Notes: generated by a model not told the origin, from the sequence alone. DNA of 64,000 bases from Streptomyces sp. (GCA_013362785.1 JABFVM010000208.1:20838-84837); one strand, 5' to 3'. Numbered from the stretch's first letter, positions 28,810 through 39,231 are shown. Program-made: numbers and translations.

Positions 28810-29541
28810 ATGACTTCCGAGGTGCCCGTACCCCAGCTCAACGACTGGTACGACCAGTTGACCGTCGAGATCATCGAGCGTGTCTGTGCCCCGGACTCCG
28901 GCTGTCTGGACATCGGTGCCGGCGGTGGCGAGATCCTCACGCACATGCGGCGGGCCGCCCCGCAGGGCCGGCACCTCGCGGTCGAGCCGTTGCCGTACTA
29001 CGCCGACCAACTGCGCCGTGATTTCCCCGAAGTCACCGTGTGGCAGGCCGCCGCGGCCGACAGCAACGGCCGGGACAGCTTCGTCCACGTGGTCTCCAAC
29101 CCCGGTTACAGCGGCCTGCGCCGCCGTCCGTACGACCGCGCCGACGAAACCCTGGAAGAGATCGCGGTGGACACCGTACGGCTGGACGACGTCGTCCCCG
29201 AGGACGCCCGCGTCGATCTGGTGAAGGTGGATGTGGAGGGGGGTGAGGTGGGCGCCCTGCGCGGGGCGGCGGAGCTGCTGCGCCGGCAGTCACCCGTCGT
29301 GGTCTTCGAGCACGGCGGCGATCACGCGATGCGCGACTACGGCACCACCAGCGACGAACTGTGGGCGCTGCTGGTCGACGACCTCGGCTACACGCTGTAC
29401 ACCCTGCCGGCCTGGCTGGCGGCGGATCCGGGACTCGACCGGGACGCCTTCGCCGCCGAGCTGCGCACGCAGTGGTACTTCGTCGCCGATCGCGCGCCCC
29501 TGTCCGCCCGTTCCCCCCGAGGAGATGTGCATCCGTCATGA
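28810..29541 (+). CDS. FkbM-family methyltransferase
   Basis: The 243-residue product shows the FkbM pattern: SGCLDIGAGGGEILTHM (motif I), HLAVEPLPYYADQL, and VDLVKVDVEGGEVGALRGA with the family's V-K-x-D-V-E-G core, then PVVVFEHGGDHAM. FkbM enzymes O-methylate hydroxyls of sugars and polyketides. ATG 28810 has GGAGAGG upstream. Likely one of the mannose, fucose or eurekanate O-methylations. Confidence 0.88.
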   Translation: MTSEVPVPQLNDWYDQLTVEIIERVCAPDSGCLDIGAGGGEILTHMRRAAPQGRHLAVEPLPYYADQLRRDFPEVTVWQAAAADSNGRDSFVHVVSNPGYSGLRRRPYDRADETLEEIAVDTVRLDDVVPEDARVDLVKVDVEGGEVGALRGAAELLRRQSPVVVFEHGGDHAMRDYGTTSDELWALLVDDLGYTLYTLPAWLAADPGLDRDAFAAELRTQWYFVADRAPLSARSPRGDVHPS

Positions 29542-30479
29542 CCGATACCACTTCCCCCTCCCTCACCTCCCTCGCGGTCCCCGAATGCCATATCCGTGAG
29601 ACCGGCCTGCTCCCCGAGCACGTCACCGCGTTCCGGCGGCAGGGTGTGCTGGCCGTGCGCGGCCTGCTGAGCCCCGCCGAACTGGAGTCGGTGCAAGAGG
29701 CGGCGGCCGGCCTGATCGACGACGCCTGGCGCACCCGGTCCCTGCACGACACCATCTGGACGCTGGAGCCCGACGACCCCGACGCGGCCCCGGTCCGCAT
29801 CGAGTACGTCGTGGACAAGTCCCCGGTGATGGCCAGGCTCGCGGGCCATCCGCTGCTGCTGCAGGCCATGGAGGCCCTGGTCGGCCCGAACCTGATCCCG
29901 ACCTGGGACAGCATGGTGTTCAAGACCACCGCGGGCGCGCCCCGGCTGGCCTGGCACCGCGACGGCCAGATGTACGACGAGCCGGTCGCCGTCACCGGCG
30001 GCGGCCGGGTCATCGACGTGGGCGTCTACCTGGACCCCGCGCCCGAGGACAACTGCGTCTGGGCCATCCCGCAGTCCAACTACTGGCCGGACGAGCAGAT
30101 CACCGAGACCGCCGGGCGGCTCAACGCCACCGAGTGGGACGCGACCGGGGCCGTACCGGCCGTGATGAACCCGGGCGACGCCCTGCTGCACAACATCCTG
30201 ACGCTGCACGGCGCTCCGGCGGTGGTGGGCAAGCAGCGCAGGGTCGTCTACTACGAGTACCGGCCCGGCGAGGTGGAGCGTCACATCGGCCCGCACACGC
30301 CCGAGTACGTGGGGCTCAAGCAGCAGGTGCTGCGCTCCTGCCTGGAGCAGCGGGCCGCGTCCGCGGCGCACCGGGACGAGGAGCCCTTCGAGTACCGCCC
30401 GGTGGAGCAGTACCGGCTGTGGGACGAGTCCCCGGCCATCTCCGGCCTGCGGTTCCCGCACGAGGAGTACTGGCGGTGA
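29538..30479 (+). CDS. Fe(II)/2-oxoglutarate oxygenase, PhyH/AviO type (copy 2 of 4)
   Basis: The 313-residue protein is the longest of the four copies. The iron triad is H140-x-D142 (LAWHRDGQ) and H224 (LTLHGAPAV), with KQRRVVYYEY as the 2-oxoglutarate Arg block. VIDVGVYLDPAPEDNCVWAIPQSN is the usual PhyH strand pair. ATG 29538 overlaps the preceding stop by 4 bp. It is a candidate for one orthoester ring closure. Confidence 0.87.
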   Translation: MTDTTSPSLTSLAVPECHIRETGLLPEHVTAFRRQGVLAVRGLLSPAELESVQEAAAGLIDDAWRTRSLHDTIWTLEPDDPDAAPVRIEYVVDKSPVMARLAGHPLLLQAMEALVGPNLIPTWDSMVFKTTAGAPRLAWHRDGQMYDEPVAVTGGGRVIDVGVYLDPAPEDNCVWAIPQSNYWPDEQITETAGRLNATEWDATGAVPAVMNPGDALLHNILTLHGAPAVVGKQRRVVYYEYRPGEVERHIGPHTPEYVGLKQQVLRSCLEQRAASAAHRDEEPFEYRPVEQYRLWDESPAISGLRFPHEEYWR

Positions 30480-31312
30480 CGAACCTGCTGAACCGTCTGC
30501 CGCTGGTGGGTGCGCTGGCCCCGGCGAGGACCCGCTCAGGCGGTGTGCCCACCGCGGAGGAGGTCATCGCCGAGCGTTACCGGGAGCGGACCGATCCGCG
30601 TCCCGGCGACTGGGCCTACGCCCATCTGCTCGACCTGCGCCTGGCGCTGGCCGAGCAGCTCGCCGGGGCGACGGGTCGCTGGCTCGACTTCGGTGCGGGC
30701 ACCTCGCCGTACCGCGATCTGCTCCCCGGCGCCCGGCTGGAGACCGCCGAGATGCGCGGCGGTGAGGACCTGACGGCGGACCACGAACTCGACGAGGCCG
30801 GGCTGAGCGCCCTTCCGGACGGCACGTTCGACGGTGTGCTCTCCACCCAGGTCCTGGAGCATGTGACGGACCCGGACACGCACCTGCGAGAGGCGCTGCG
30901 GCTGCTGCGGCCGGGCGGCAGGCTGGTGCTGTCCACGCACGGCGTCTGGGAGGAGCACGGCGGCCAGGACCTGTGGCGCTGGACCGCCGACGGACTCGCG
31001 GCCCAGGCCGAGCGGGCCGGGTTCACGGTGGACCGCGCGGTCAAGCTCACCTGCGGACCCCGAGGACTGCTGCTCCTGCTGCGCCACCACGGCCGGCAGC
31101 ACGGCTGGCCGGCGGGCGGTCCGGTGGGCCTGCTGCTGCGCACCCTGACCCTGGCCGACCGGCTGCGCCCGCGCATCGTCGACGACTACCTCGACCGGGT
31201 CTTCGCCGACCGGGGCCGTGTCGAGGGCCCGACCGAGCCCTTCTACCTGGACATCCTGCTGACCGCCACCAAGCCGGGCGCACCAAAGAAGCCGGAGAGG
31301 CACGCGACATGA
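30476..31312 (+). CDS. SAM-dependent methyltransferase (Methyltransf_11 type)
   Basis: The 278-residue protein has WLDFGAGTSPYRDLL (motif I), FDGVLSTQVLEHVTDPDTHL and RLLRPGGRLVLSTHG, a classic class I pattern, plus a C-terminal extension of about 80 residues. Starts at GTG 30476, overlapping the oxygenase stop. The substrate is unknown but a sugar hydroxyl is expected. Lies directly before the radical-SAM gene. Confidence 0.87.
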   Translation: MTNLLNRLPLVGALAPARTRSGGVPTAEEVIAERYRERTDPRPGDWAYAHLLDLRLALAEQLAGATGRWLDFGAGTSPYRDLLPGARLETAEMRGGEDLTADHELDEAGLSALPDGTFDGVLSTQVLEHVTDPDTHLREALRLLRPGGRLVLSTHGVWEEHGGQDLWRWTADGLAAQAERAGFTVDRAVKLTCGPRGLLLLLRHHGRQHGWPAGGPVGLLLRTLTLADRLRPRIVDDYLDRVFADRGRVEGPTEPFYLDILLTATKPGAPKKPERHAT

Positions 31313-32495
31313 CCGAGCACCAGCCGAGCCCCACCATGTGCGTGCTGCCGTGGATCCACCAGTGCGCCTCCATCGACGGTGTCTACGGCCGCTGCTGTGT
31401 GGACGACTCCATGTACCACAACGAGCTGTACGAATCCGCGGACGAGCCGGTCTTCAAGCTCAACGCCGACGCGCTCGGCTGTGCGCCCAACTCCCGCTAC
31501 GCGCGCGACAATCCCGACGAGGTCAGGGGCCTGACCGAGGCGTTCAACAGCCCCAACATGCGCCGGACCCGGCTGGCGATGCTGGCCGGCGAGCGGGTGT
31601 CCGCGTGCGACTACTGCTATCACCGCGAGGACCGGGGCGCGACCTCCTACCGGCAGAGCATCAACGAGCGGTTCGCCGACACGGTGGACTTCGCCGATCT
31701 GGCCGAACGCACCGCTCCCGACGGCACGTTCGACGAGTTCCCGTTCTTCCTCGACATCCGGTTCGGCAACACCTGCAACCTGCGGTGCGTGATGTGCGCC
31801 TACCCGGTCAGCTCCGGCTGGGGTGCCAAGAAGCGGCCGCCGTGGTCGTCCGCGGTGATCGACCCCTACCGGGAGGACGAGGAGCTCTGGGCGACGCTGC
31901 GCGAGAACGCCCACCTCATCAGGCGGCTGTACTTCGCGGGCGGCGAGCCGTTCATGCAGCCCGGCCACTTCGCGCTGCTGGACCTGCTGATCGAGACCGG
32001 CAACGCGGGCAACGTCGACATCGTCTACAACTCCAACCTCACGGTGCTGCCGGAGAAGGTCTTCGAACGCTTCACGCACTTCAAGAGCGTCGGGATCGGC
32101 GCGTCCTGCGACGGCGTCGGCGAGGTCTTCGAGCAGATCCGCCAGCCCGCGAAGTGGGACGTATTCGTCGCGAACGTACGCCGCGCCAAGACCGAGGTGA
32201 ACCTGTGGCTCCAGGTCGCACCGCAGCGGCTGAACCTGTGGGGGCTGCGCGACCTGCTGCACTTCGCCCGCGAGGAGGGCCTCGACGCGGACCTGGCCAA
32301 TGTCGTGCAGTGGCCCGACGACCTGTCCGTCGCCAATCTCCCGGACGAGGAGAAGCAGCGGGCGACCGTCGAACTCACCGAACTCGCCGAGTGGTGCGAC
32401 GGCCTGGACTGGGCCAAGCCCGCCGGACACCTGCGGGCACTGACCGCGTTCATGAACGCCGCCGACCCGTCCGAACTCATCGCCGAAGGAGGAGC

Positions 32496-32499
<4 letters not shown>
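31309..32499 (+). CDS. aviX12: Radical-SAM protein of the AviX12 kind (proposed glucose/mannose 2-epimerase)
   Basis: AviX12 was reported to convert a glucose unit of the avilamycin chain to mannose. The 396-residue protein has the cluster motif CNLRCVMC (C156, C160, C163) and the glycine-rich SAM block YFAGGEPFMQ. Before this it has an unusual Cys-rich N-terminus: C11, C19, C29, C30, C58, then C100 and C103 (CDYCYH). MCVLPWIHQC...GRCC looks like a SPASM/twitch iron-sulfur motif placed before, not after, the barrel. Overlaps both neighbours by 4 bp. Confidence 0.88.
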
Positions 32500-33463
<964 letters not shown>

Positions 33464-33467
<4 letters not shown>

Positions 33468-34261
33468 CGGCCTTGCTGGGAAGGGCCCGGTGGGCTCTCG
33501 CCGACGGATGGGTGGTCGGCCGCGCCAACATGATCAACTGGCGGCGCAATCCCGGGCTGATCTTCTACTGCATGATGTTCCCGATCATGACGGTGGTCTT
33601 CGGGTACGTGTTCGGCAGTGCCATGTCGGTGGCGGGCGGCGGGGACTACCGCCAGTTCCTGATGCCGGGGCTGTTCGGACAGGCGATGATGTTCGGCGTC
33701 GTGACGAGCATGCTGGCCGTCACCAGCGCCGTCTCCCGGGGCGTGACCGACCGGTTCCGCTCGATGCCCATGGCACAGTCGGGCGTAGCGCTGGGCCGCA
33801 GCTTCGCCGACATGTTCAGCTCGCTGATCGAGCTGACGATCCTCCTCGGATGCGGACTGCTCGTCGGCTGGCGCTGGCACGAGGGCCCCGGCAAGGCGCT
33901 GGCGGCGCTCGGACTGCTGCTGCTCTGGCGCTACTCGCTCATCTGGGTCGGGATCTACCTGGGGCTGCTGCTGCCCCCGGAGGCCGCGGGGGCCGCGTAT
34001 GTGCCCCTGCTGCCCTTGACGATGCTGGCGAACACGTTTGTCTCGCCGGAGAAGATGCCCGGCTGGCTGGGCCACATCGCGGAGTGGAACCCGCTGTCGT
34101 CGACGGTGTCCGCCTGCCGGGAGCTGTTCGGCAACCCGGGCGTCACCGGCGGCTCGTGGGTCGCCGAGCACGCGATCGGGCTGGCCTTCGCCTGGCCCGC
34201 CGTACTGCTGCTGCTCTTCGTTCCGCTGTCGGTGCGCCGCTACCGGACGCTCAGCCGATGA
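33464..34261 (+). CDS. aviABC2: ABC-2 type permease
   Basis: The 265-residue membrane partner of the ATPase has six hydrophobic segments, beginning LIFYCMMFPIMTVVFGYVFG, and the ABC-2 signature region YVPLLPLTMLANTFVSPEKMPGWLGHIAEWNPLSSTVSACRELF. Start overlaps the ATPase stop by 4 bp, so the pair should be made in equal amounts. Acts in the cell membrane as antibiotic exporter. Confidence 0.92.
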
Positions 34262-35262
34262 CCATAGGAGAGGTGAAACCGGCGATGAACGCCGAGTCGC
34301 GCGCCGTCCGGCTCTACCGGACCATGCGCCTGATCAGGGAATTCGAGGAACGCTGCCTGGCGATGTCGCTCTCCGGAGAGATCGTCGGCGGCATCCATCC
34401 GTACATCGGCCAGGAGGCGGTCGCCGCCGGGGTCTGCGCGGCGCTCACCAAGGACGACGTCGTCACCAGCACCCACCGCGGCCATGGCCACGTCCTCGCC
34501 AAGGGAGCCGACCCGAAGCGGACGCTGGCCGAGCTGTGCGGCACGACCGCCGGCCTGAACCGGGGCCGGGGCGGCTCGATGCACGCCGCCGACGTCGGCC
34601 TCGGCATCTACGGCGCGAACGGCATCGTGGGGGCGGGCGCGCCCATCGCCGCCGGTGCGGCCTGGACGTTCCAGCGGCACGGCGACGGCCGGGTGGCGGT
34701 GGCCTTCTTCGGCGACGGCGCGCTCAGCCAGGGCGTGGTGCTGGAAGCCTTCAACCTGGCGGCCCTGTGGAAACTGCCGGTGGTGTTCGTCTGCGAGAAC
34801 AACGGCTACGCGACCAGCCTGCCGCTGAACCGGGCGCTGGCCGGCGACCCGGTGGAACGCGCGGCCGGGTTCGGTCTGACGGCGCGCTCGGTGGACGGAA
34901 TGGACGCCGACGCCACCGCCGACGCGGCCGCCGAGGCCGTTGAACGCTGCCGCGAGGGCGGCGGTCCGACGTTCCTGGACTGCCGGACCTACCGGTTCAA
35001 CGGCCACCACTCCTTCGAGGAGCAGTTCGGGCTGAACTACCGGGACGACGCCGAGGTCGGCGACTGGCGTGCGCGCGACCCGCTGCGGACCCAGAGCACC
35101 CGGATCGACGGTGCGACGGCGCACGCCATCGACGCCGAGATCGGCACGCTGATCGACGAGGCCGTGGAGTTCGCCCGCGCGGGCCGGGCCCCCGACCCCG
35201 ACGAGGCGCTGCACCACCTTTACGCCGACGGCACGACAGCACGGCCCGGAGTGATGATCTGA
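34258..35262 (+). CDS. aviB1: Thiamine-diphosphate E1 alpha subunit (AviB1-type)
   Basis: The 334-residue protein is like the alpha subunit of pyruvate/acetoin dehydrogenase E1. The thiamine-diphosphate motif runs from GDGALSQG to VCENNGYATS (GDG...NN), and THRGHGHVLAKG and GRGGSMHAADVGLGIYGANG are family blocks. With AviB2 it is thought to transfer a two-carbon unit from pyruvate onto a keto-sugar, giving the branched eurekanate. ATG 34258 overlaps the permease stop; ATG 34285, with GGAGAGG upstream, is an alternative. Confidence 0.92.
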   Translation: MTIGEVKPAMNAESRAVRLYRTMRLIREFEERCLAMSLSGEIVGGIHPYIGQEAVAAGVCAALTKDDVVTSTHRGHGHVLAKGADPKRTLAELCGTTAGLNRGRGGSMHAADVGLGIYGANGIVGAGAPIAAGAAWTFQRHGDGRVAVAFFGDGALSQGVVLEAFNLAALWKLPVVFVCENNGYATSLPLNRALAGDPVERAAGFGLTARSVDGMDADATADAAAEAVERCREGGGPTFLDCRTYRFNGHHSFEEQFGLNYRDDAEVGDWRARDPLRTQSTRIDGATAHAIDAEIGTLIDEAVEFARAGRAPDPDEALHHLYADGTTARPGVMI

Positions 35263-36224
35263 TGGCTGCACTCGCGTACATCACAGCGCTGAACCAGGCG
35301 CTCCACGACGAGATGGCGAGCGACGACCGCGTCTGCGTCTTCGGCGAGGACGTGCGGATCGGCCTCACCCAGGTCGCCGCGGGGCTGCACGACCGCTTCG
35401 GCGACGGACGCGTCGTCGACACACCGCTGTCGGAACAGGCCTTCACCAGCCTGGCCACCGGCGCGGCGATGGCGGGGCAGCGACCGGTCGTGGAGTACCA
35501 GATCCCGTCGCTGCTGTATCTGGTGTTCGAGCAGATCGCCAACCAGGCACACAAGTTCTCGCTGATGACCGGCGGACAGGTGGAGGTCCCGGTCACCTAT
35601 CTGGTGCCGGGCTCCGGTTCCCGGTCGGGCATGGCCGGCCAGCACTCCGACCATCCCTACAGCCTGTTCGCGCACGTCGGCATCAAGACCGTGCTGCCCG
35701 CGACCGCTTCCGACGCCTACGGCCTGCTCCTCTCGGCCGTCCGCGACCCGGACCCGGTGGCCGTCTTCGCGCCGAGCGCGCTGATGGGGACGGTCGAGGA
35801 GGTGTCCGGCGAGCTGGGCCCGGTGCCGCTCGGCAAGGCCCGGATCCATCGCCCGGGCGAGGACGTCACCGTCGTAGCCACCGGGCAGTTCGTCCATGTC
35901 GCCCTGGCTGTCGCGGCGGCGATGGAGGACGAGGCGTCGATCGAGGTCGTGGACCCGCGCACCATCTACCCGGTGGACTGGGACACGATCCGGGCGTCGG
36001 TGGCGAAGACCGGGCGGCTGGTCGTGATCGACGACGCCAACCGGATGTGCGGATTCGGCGCCGAGGTACTGGCCACCGCGGCGGAGCAGTTCGATCTGGT
36101 GGCCCCGCCCAAGCGGGTGACCCGGCCGGACGGCGCGGTCATCCCCTACGCGCTCGTGCTCGACCAGGCGTTGCTGCCGAACGCGACCCAACTGACCGAC
36201 GCCATCCGCGCCGTTCTGAAGTGA
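35262..36224 (+). CDS. aviB2: Thiamine-diphosphate E1 beta subunit (AviB2-type)
   Basis: The 320-residue protein is the E1 beta partner: VFGEDVRIG, VVDTPLSEQAFTSLATGAAMAG, QHSDHPYSLFAHVG and the C-terminal domain with SIEVVDPRTIYPVDWDTI. The start ATG shares one base with the AviB1 stop. No E2 (lipoyl) or E3 gene is nearby, which fits a stand-alone carboligase role in place of a dehydrogenase complex. Confidence 0.92.
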   Translation: MAALAYITALNQALHDEMASDDRVCVFGEDVRIGLTQVAAGLHDRFGDGRVVDTPLSEQAFTSLATGAAMAGQRPVVEYQIPSLLYLVFEQIANQAHKFSLMTGGQVEVPVTYLVPGSGSRSGMAGQHSDHPYSLFAHVGIKTVLPATASDAYGLLLSAVRDPDPVAVFAPSALMGTVEEVSGELGPVPLGKARIHRPGEDVTVVATGQFVHVALAVAAAMEDEASIEVVDPRTIYPVDWDTIRASVAKTGRLVVIDDANRMCGFGAEVLATAAEQFDLVAPPKRVTRPDGAVIPYALVLDQALLPNATQLTDAIRAVLK

Positions 36225-36252
36225 CGCGGTCCTGATGCGAACGGGAGAGAAG

Positions 36253-37272
36253 ATGAATTCCGAGCGTCGGCCGCGGGTCATGACGATCACCGTGGGGACC
36301 AACGAGCTGCGCTGGCTGGACCGTTGTCTCGGATCCTTGCTGGCCAGCGACACCACCGGCTTCGACCTGGAGGTCTGCTACGTCGACAACGACTCGGCGG
36401 ACGGCAGTGTCGAGCATGTGCGCGCGACCTATCCCGAAGTGACGATCATCCGCAACGACCGCAATCTGGGCTTCGCCGGGGCGAACAACGTCGGCATGCG
36501 CCGGGCCCTGGAGTCCGGTGTGGATCACGTGTTCCTCGTCAACCCCGACACCTGGACGCCGCCCGGCCTGGTGCGCGGGCTCACCGAACTGGCCGAGGAA
36601 TGGCCGGAGTACGGCATCGTGGGCCCGTTGCAGTACCGCTACGACCCGGACTCCACGGCGCTCGACGAGTTCAACGAGTGGACGCACACGGCCCTGTGGC
36701 TGGGCGAGCAGCACGCCTTCGCCGGCGACGGGCTCGCCCACCCCTCCTCCGCGGGCCCCCCGAAGGGACGGGCCCCGCGGACGCTGGAGCACGCCTACGT
36801 ACAGGGGTCGGCGCTCTTCGCCCGGACCGCGATGCTGCGCGAGATCGGGCTGCTCGACGAGGTGCTGCACACCTACTACGAGGAGACCGACCTGTGCCGC
36901 CGGGCCCGATGGGCGGGCTGGCGGGTGGCCCTGCACCTGGACCTCGGCATCCAGCACCGGGGCGGCGGCGGGGCCGCCGTGCCCAGCACCTACAGCCGGG
37001 TCCACATGCGGCGCAACCGCTACTACTACCTCCTCACGGACGTCGACTGGCATCCGGCGAAGGCCGCCCGGCTCGCCGGACGCTGGCTCGTGGCGGACCT
37101 CCTGGGGCACAGCGTCGTCGGCCGGGTCCCGGCCGCGACGGGAGCGCGCGAGACGGTCGAGGCGCTGCGCTGGCTCGCCGACCGGGTGCCGACCATGCGC
37201 TCCCGCCGCCGGGACCACCGCGCGCTGCGCGCCCGGGGCCGGACCGGTGGGGCGAAGGGAGGGGCCCGATGA
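36253..37272 (+). CDS. Family 2 (GT-A) glycosyltransferase, rhamnosyltransferase-like
   Basis: The 339-residue product has VCYVDNDSADGSVEHV, NLGFAGANNVGMRRALE, VFLVNPDTWTPPG with the metal-binding acidic pair, and YEETDLCRRARWAGWRV, the GT2 acceptor block of WbbL-like rhamnosyltransferases. ATG 36253 is preferred over ATG 36235 because GGGAG is then five bases upstream. It should add one sugar of the chain. Its stop overlaps the next glycosyltransferase start. Confidence 0.88.
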   Translation: MNSERRPRVMTITVGTNELRWLDRCLGSLLASDTTGFDLEVCYVDNDSADGSVEHVRATYPEVTIIRNDRNLGFAGANNVGMRRALESGVDHVFLVNPDTWTPPGLVRGLTELAEEWPEYGIVGPLQYRYDPDSTALDEFNEWTHTALWLGEQHAFAGDGLAHPSSAGPPKGRAPRTLEHAYVQGSALFARTAMLREIGLLDEVLHTYYEETDLCRRARWAGWRVALHLDLGIQHRGGGGAAVPSTYSRVHMRRNRYYYLLTDVDWHPAKAARLAGRWLVADLLGHSVVGRVPAATGARETVEALRWLADRVPTMRSRRRDHRALRARGRTGGAKGGAR

Positions 37273-38297
37273 GGCCGTTGAAGGTCGCGCTGGTCAACAT
37301 CCCGCTGCGGGTCCCCGGGAGCGATGAATGGATCTCCGTACCTCCCCAGGGGTACGGCGGCATCCAGTGGGTCGTCGCCAACCTGATGGACGGACTGCTG
37401 GACCTCGGCCACGAGGTCTTCCTGCTGGGCGCCCCGGGCAGCCCGGCCGGGCGTCCGGGACTGACCGTCGTACCGGCCGGCGAGCCGGAGGAGATCGAGC
37501 GGTGGCTGCGCACCGCGGATGTCGACGTGGTCCACGACCACAGCGGCGGGGTGATCGGCCCGGCCGGGCTGCCGCCGGGCACCGCGTTCATCAGCTCGCA
37601 CCACTTCACCACCCGGCCGGTCAACCCCGTCGGCTGCACCTACAGTTCCCGGGCGCAGCGCGCGCACTGCGGGGGCGGCGACGCCGCGCCCGTGATTCCG
37701 ATACCGGTCGACCCGGCCCGTTACCGGTCCGCCGCGGACGCCGTGGCCAAGGAGGACTTCCTGCTCTTCATGGGGCGGGTCTCGCCGCACAAGGGGGCGC
37801 TGGAAGCGGCCGCGTTCGCGCACGCCTGCGGCCGGCGCCTGGTGCTGGGCGGGCCCGTCTGGGAGCCGGACTACTTCGACGAGATCACTCGCCGGTACGG
37901 CTCGACCGTGGAGCCCATCGGTGAGGTGGGCGGCGAACGGCGCCTCGACCTGCTCGCCTCCGCACATGCGGTGCTGGCCATGTCCCAGGCCGTCACCGGG
38001 CCGTGGGGCGGCATCTGGTGCGAGCCCGGCGCGACGGTGGTCTCCGAGGCCGCCGTGAGCGGCACGCCGGTCGTGGGCACGGGCAACGGCTGCCTGGCGG
38101 AGATCGTGCCGTCGGTCGGCCAGGTCGTGGCGTACGGCACCGACTTCGCGCCCGACGAAGCACGCCGGACCCTTGCGGAGCTGCCGACGGCCGGCGAGGT
38201 CCGGCGCGCGGCGGTCCGACTGTGGGGTCATGTCACCATCGCCGAACGGTATGTGGAGCAGTACCGCAGGCTGCTGTCCGGAGTGACCTGGAAGTGA
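37269..38297 (+). CDS. GT4-family glycosyltransferase
   Basis: The 342-residue GT-B protein has an N-terminal VPPQGYGGIQWVVANLMDGLLDLGHEVFLLG, the donor-domain start FLLFMGRVSPHKGALEAA and GATVVSEAAVSGTPVVGTGNGCLAEIV, which contains the E-x7-E-like region of GT4 enzymes. The segment RPVNPVGCTYSSRAQRAHCGGG is unusual. It ends the long plus-strand operon and is followed by a strong hairpin. Confidence 0.87.
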   Translation: MRPLKVALVNIPLRVPGSDEWISVPPQGYGGIQWVVANLMDGLLDLGHEVFLLGAPGSPAGRPGLTVVPAGEPEEIERWLRTADVDVVHDHSGGVIGPAGLPPGTAFISSHHFTTRPVNPVGCTYSSRAQRAHCGGGDAAPVIPIPVDPARYRSAADAVAKEDFLLFMGRVSPHKGALEAAAFAHACGRRLVLGGPVWEPDYFDEITRRYGSTVEPIGEVGGERRLDLLASAHAVLAMSQAVTGPWGGIWCEPGATVVSEAAVSGTPVVGTGNGCLAEIVPSVGQVVAYGTDFAPDEARRTLAELPTAGEVRRAAVRLWGHVTIAERYVEQYRRLLSGVTWK

Positions 38298-38300
38298 GGA

Positions 38301-38338
38301 GCCGAGGTCCGCGGCGGGGGAACCCCACGGACCTCGGC
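38301..38338. terminator. Strong hairpin between convergent genes
   Basis: GCCGAGGTCCG (38301-38311) and CGGACCTCGGC (38328-38338) form a perfect 11-bp stem. It lies four bases after the stop of the plus-strand operon and after the end of the minus-strand oxygenase gene, so it can act as a bidirectional terminator. Confidence 0.85.
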
Positions 38339-38345
38339 ACGTCTT

Positions 38346-38393
38346 CAGCGCTTGTCCCAGCGCCTGTCTCAGTGCCTGTCTCAGTGCTTGTCG
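38346..38393. repeat. Four 12-bp tandem repeats spanning the 3' end of the oxygenase gene
   Basis: Units CAGCGCTTGTCC, CAGCGCCTGTCT, CAGTGCCTGTCT and CAGTGCTTGTCG follow one another exactly. On the minus strand the unit that encodes the last codons and stop (Asp-Lys-His-stop) has been copied three more times beyond the stop, most likely by replication slippage. Confidence 0.9.
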
Positions 38394-39133
38394 AGCCAGG
38401 GGCGCGGCTCGGGGTCGGCGACCTCTTCGGCCGCCCCCATGAAGACCAGCACATACGCCCGGCGGGTCTGGTCGGTGAGGTTGGGGCCCGCGTAGTGCGG
38501 AGCGCGCACGTCGTGCACCACGGCCTCGCCCGGGGCGAGCGGGACGGGCACCCCGGCGGCCGGGTCCACCGCGTCGGTCACCAGCCCCCGGATGCGGTCG
38601 TCGTCGTCGATGTGCCGGTGCGGCAGTACGGGGCCCAGGTGGGCGCCGGGCAGGTAGTGCAGGCAGCCGCTGTCCACCGTGGCCTCGTCCAGCGGGGTCC
38701 AGATGCTGAGCCCGGGCCGGCGCCAGCGCGGGTCCATGTAGCCCTCGTCCTGGTGCCAGGGCGTTTCCGCGCCGTAGTTCGGCGGCTTCAGAATGGCATG
38801 CCCGTAGAAGTCGAGTTCGTCCTCCGGGATGTCCAGGAGCTGCGCGGCGATCGCCCGGCACCGCTTGAAATGCGCGCTCTCGACCAGCTCGGGTTCGAAT
38901 TTCTCCGGGCGCACGATCTGCGGCAGCCGGGCCGGCGCGTCGGAATCCTGGCGGGCGGCGATGTCGAAGTAGTCGCCCGACGTGAAGTCGGCGTGCTCGG
39001 AGAACAGGCGATCGTAGACTCCGCGCAGCCACTCCAGCTCCGTGTCGTCCGCGAGCCGGGGCAGCGATGCGAACCCGTCACTCCGGAAGGCTGCGCGGCA
39101 CTCCTCGTCGATCACAGTTTCCACGGACCCCAT
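38381..39133 (-). CDS. Fe(II)/2-oxoglutarate oxygenase, PhyH/AviO type (copy 3 of 4)
   Basis: The 250-residue protein has the triad H127-x-D129 (TPWHQDEGY) and H213 (APHYAGPN), followed by QTRRAYVLVF for 2-oxoglutarate. LSIWTPLDEATVDSGCLHYLPGAH is the typical PhyH strand. It is transcribed opposite to the long operon and divergently from the HAD gene, and ends in a 12-bp tandem repeat. It could close an orthoester or the methylenedioxy ring. Confidence 0.87.
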   Translation of the reverse strand: MGSVETVIDEECRAAFRSDGFASLPRLADDTELEWLRGVYDRLFSEHADFTSGDYFDIAARQDSDAPARLPQIVRPEKFEPELVESAHFKRCRAIAAQLLDIPEDELDFYGHAILKPPNYGAETPWHQDEGYMDPRWRRPGLSIWTPLDEATVDSGCLHYLPGAHLGPVLPHRHIDDDDRIRGLVTDAVDPAAGVPVPLAPGEAVVHDVRAPHYAGPNLTDQTRRAYVLVFMGAAEEVADPEPRPWLDKH

Positions 39134-39212
39134 ACGGTGGCTCCTTTCGTCAGGTATTCGAGGAGTACGTTACGTTCCTTCCCGGAATATGGCATCAGCT
39201 TTAGTCGGAGAA

Positions 39213-39231
39213 TAGTGAATTGACTAGACTC
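39213..39231. promoter_or_regulatory. Imperfect palindrome TAGTGAATTGACTA overlapping a TAGACT -10
   Basis: TAGTGAATTGACTA (39213-39226) is one base from a perfect palindrome and is followed by GACTC. TAGACT (39225-39230) fits a Streptomyces -10 for the plus-strand HAD gene. A perfect copy of the palindrome is at 44688-44701. It is a candidate regulator site in a divergent gap. Confidence 0.5.

Noticed and set aside
36324..37268. Open frame extending the GT4 glycosyltransferase upstream
   Set aside because: It lies inside the GT2 gene in another frame and shows no domain. ATG 37269 overlaps the GT2 stop in the normal way.
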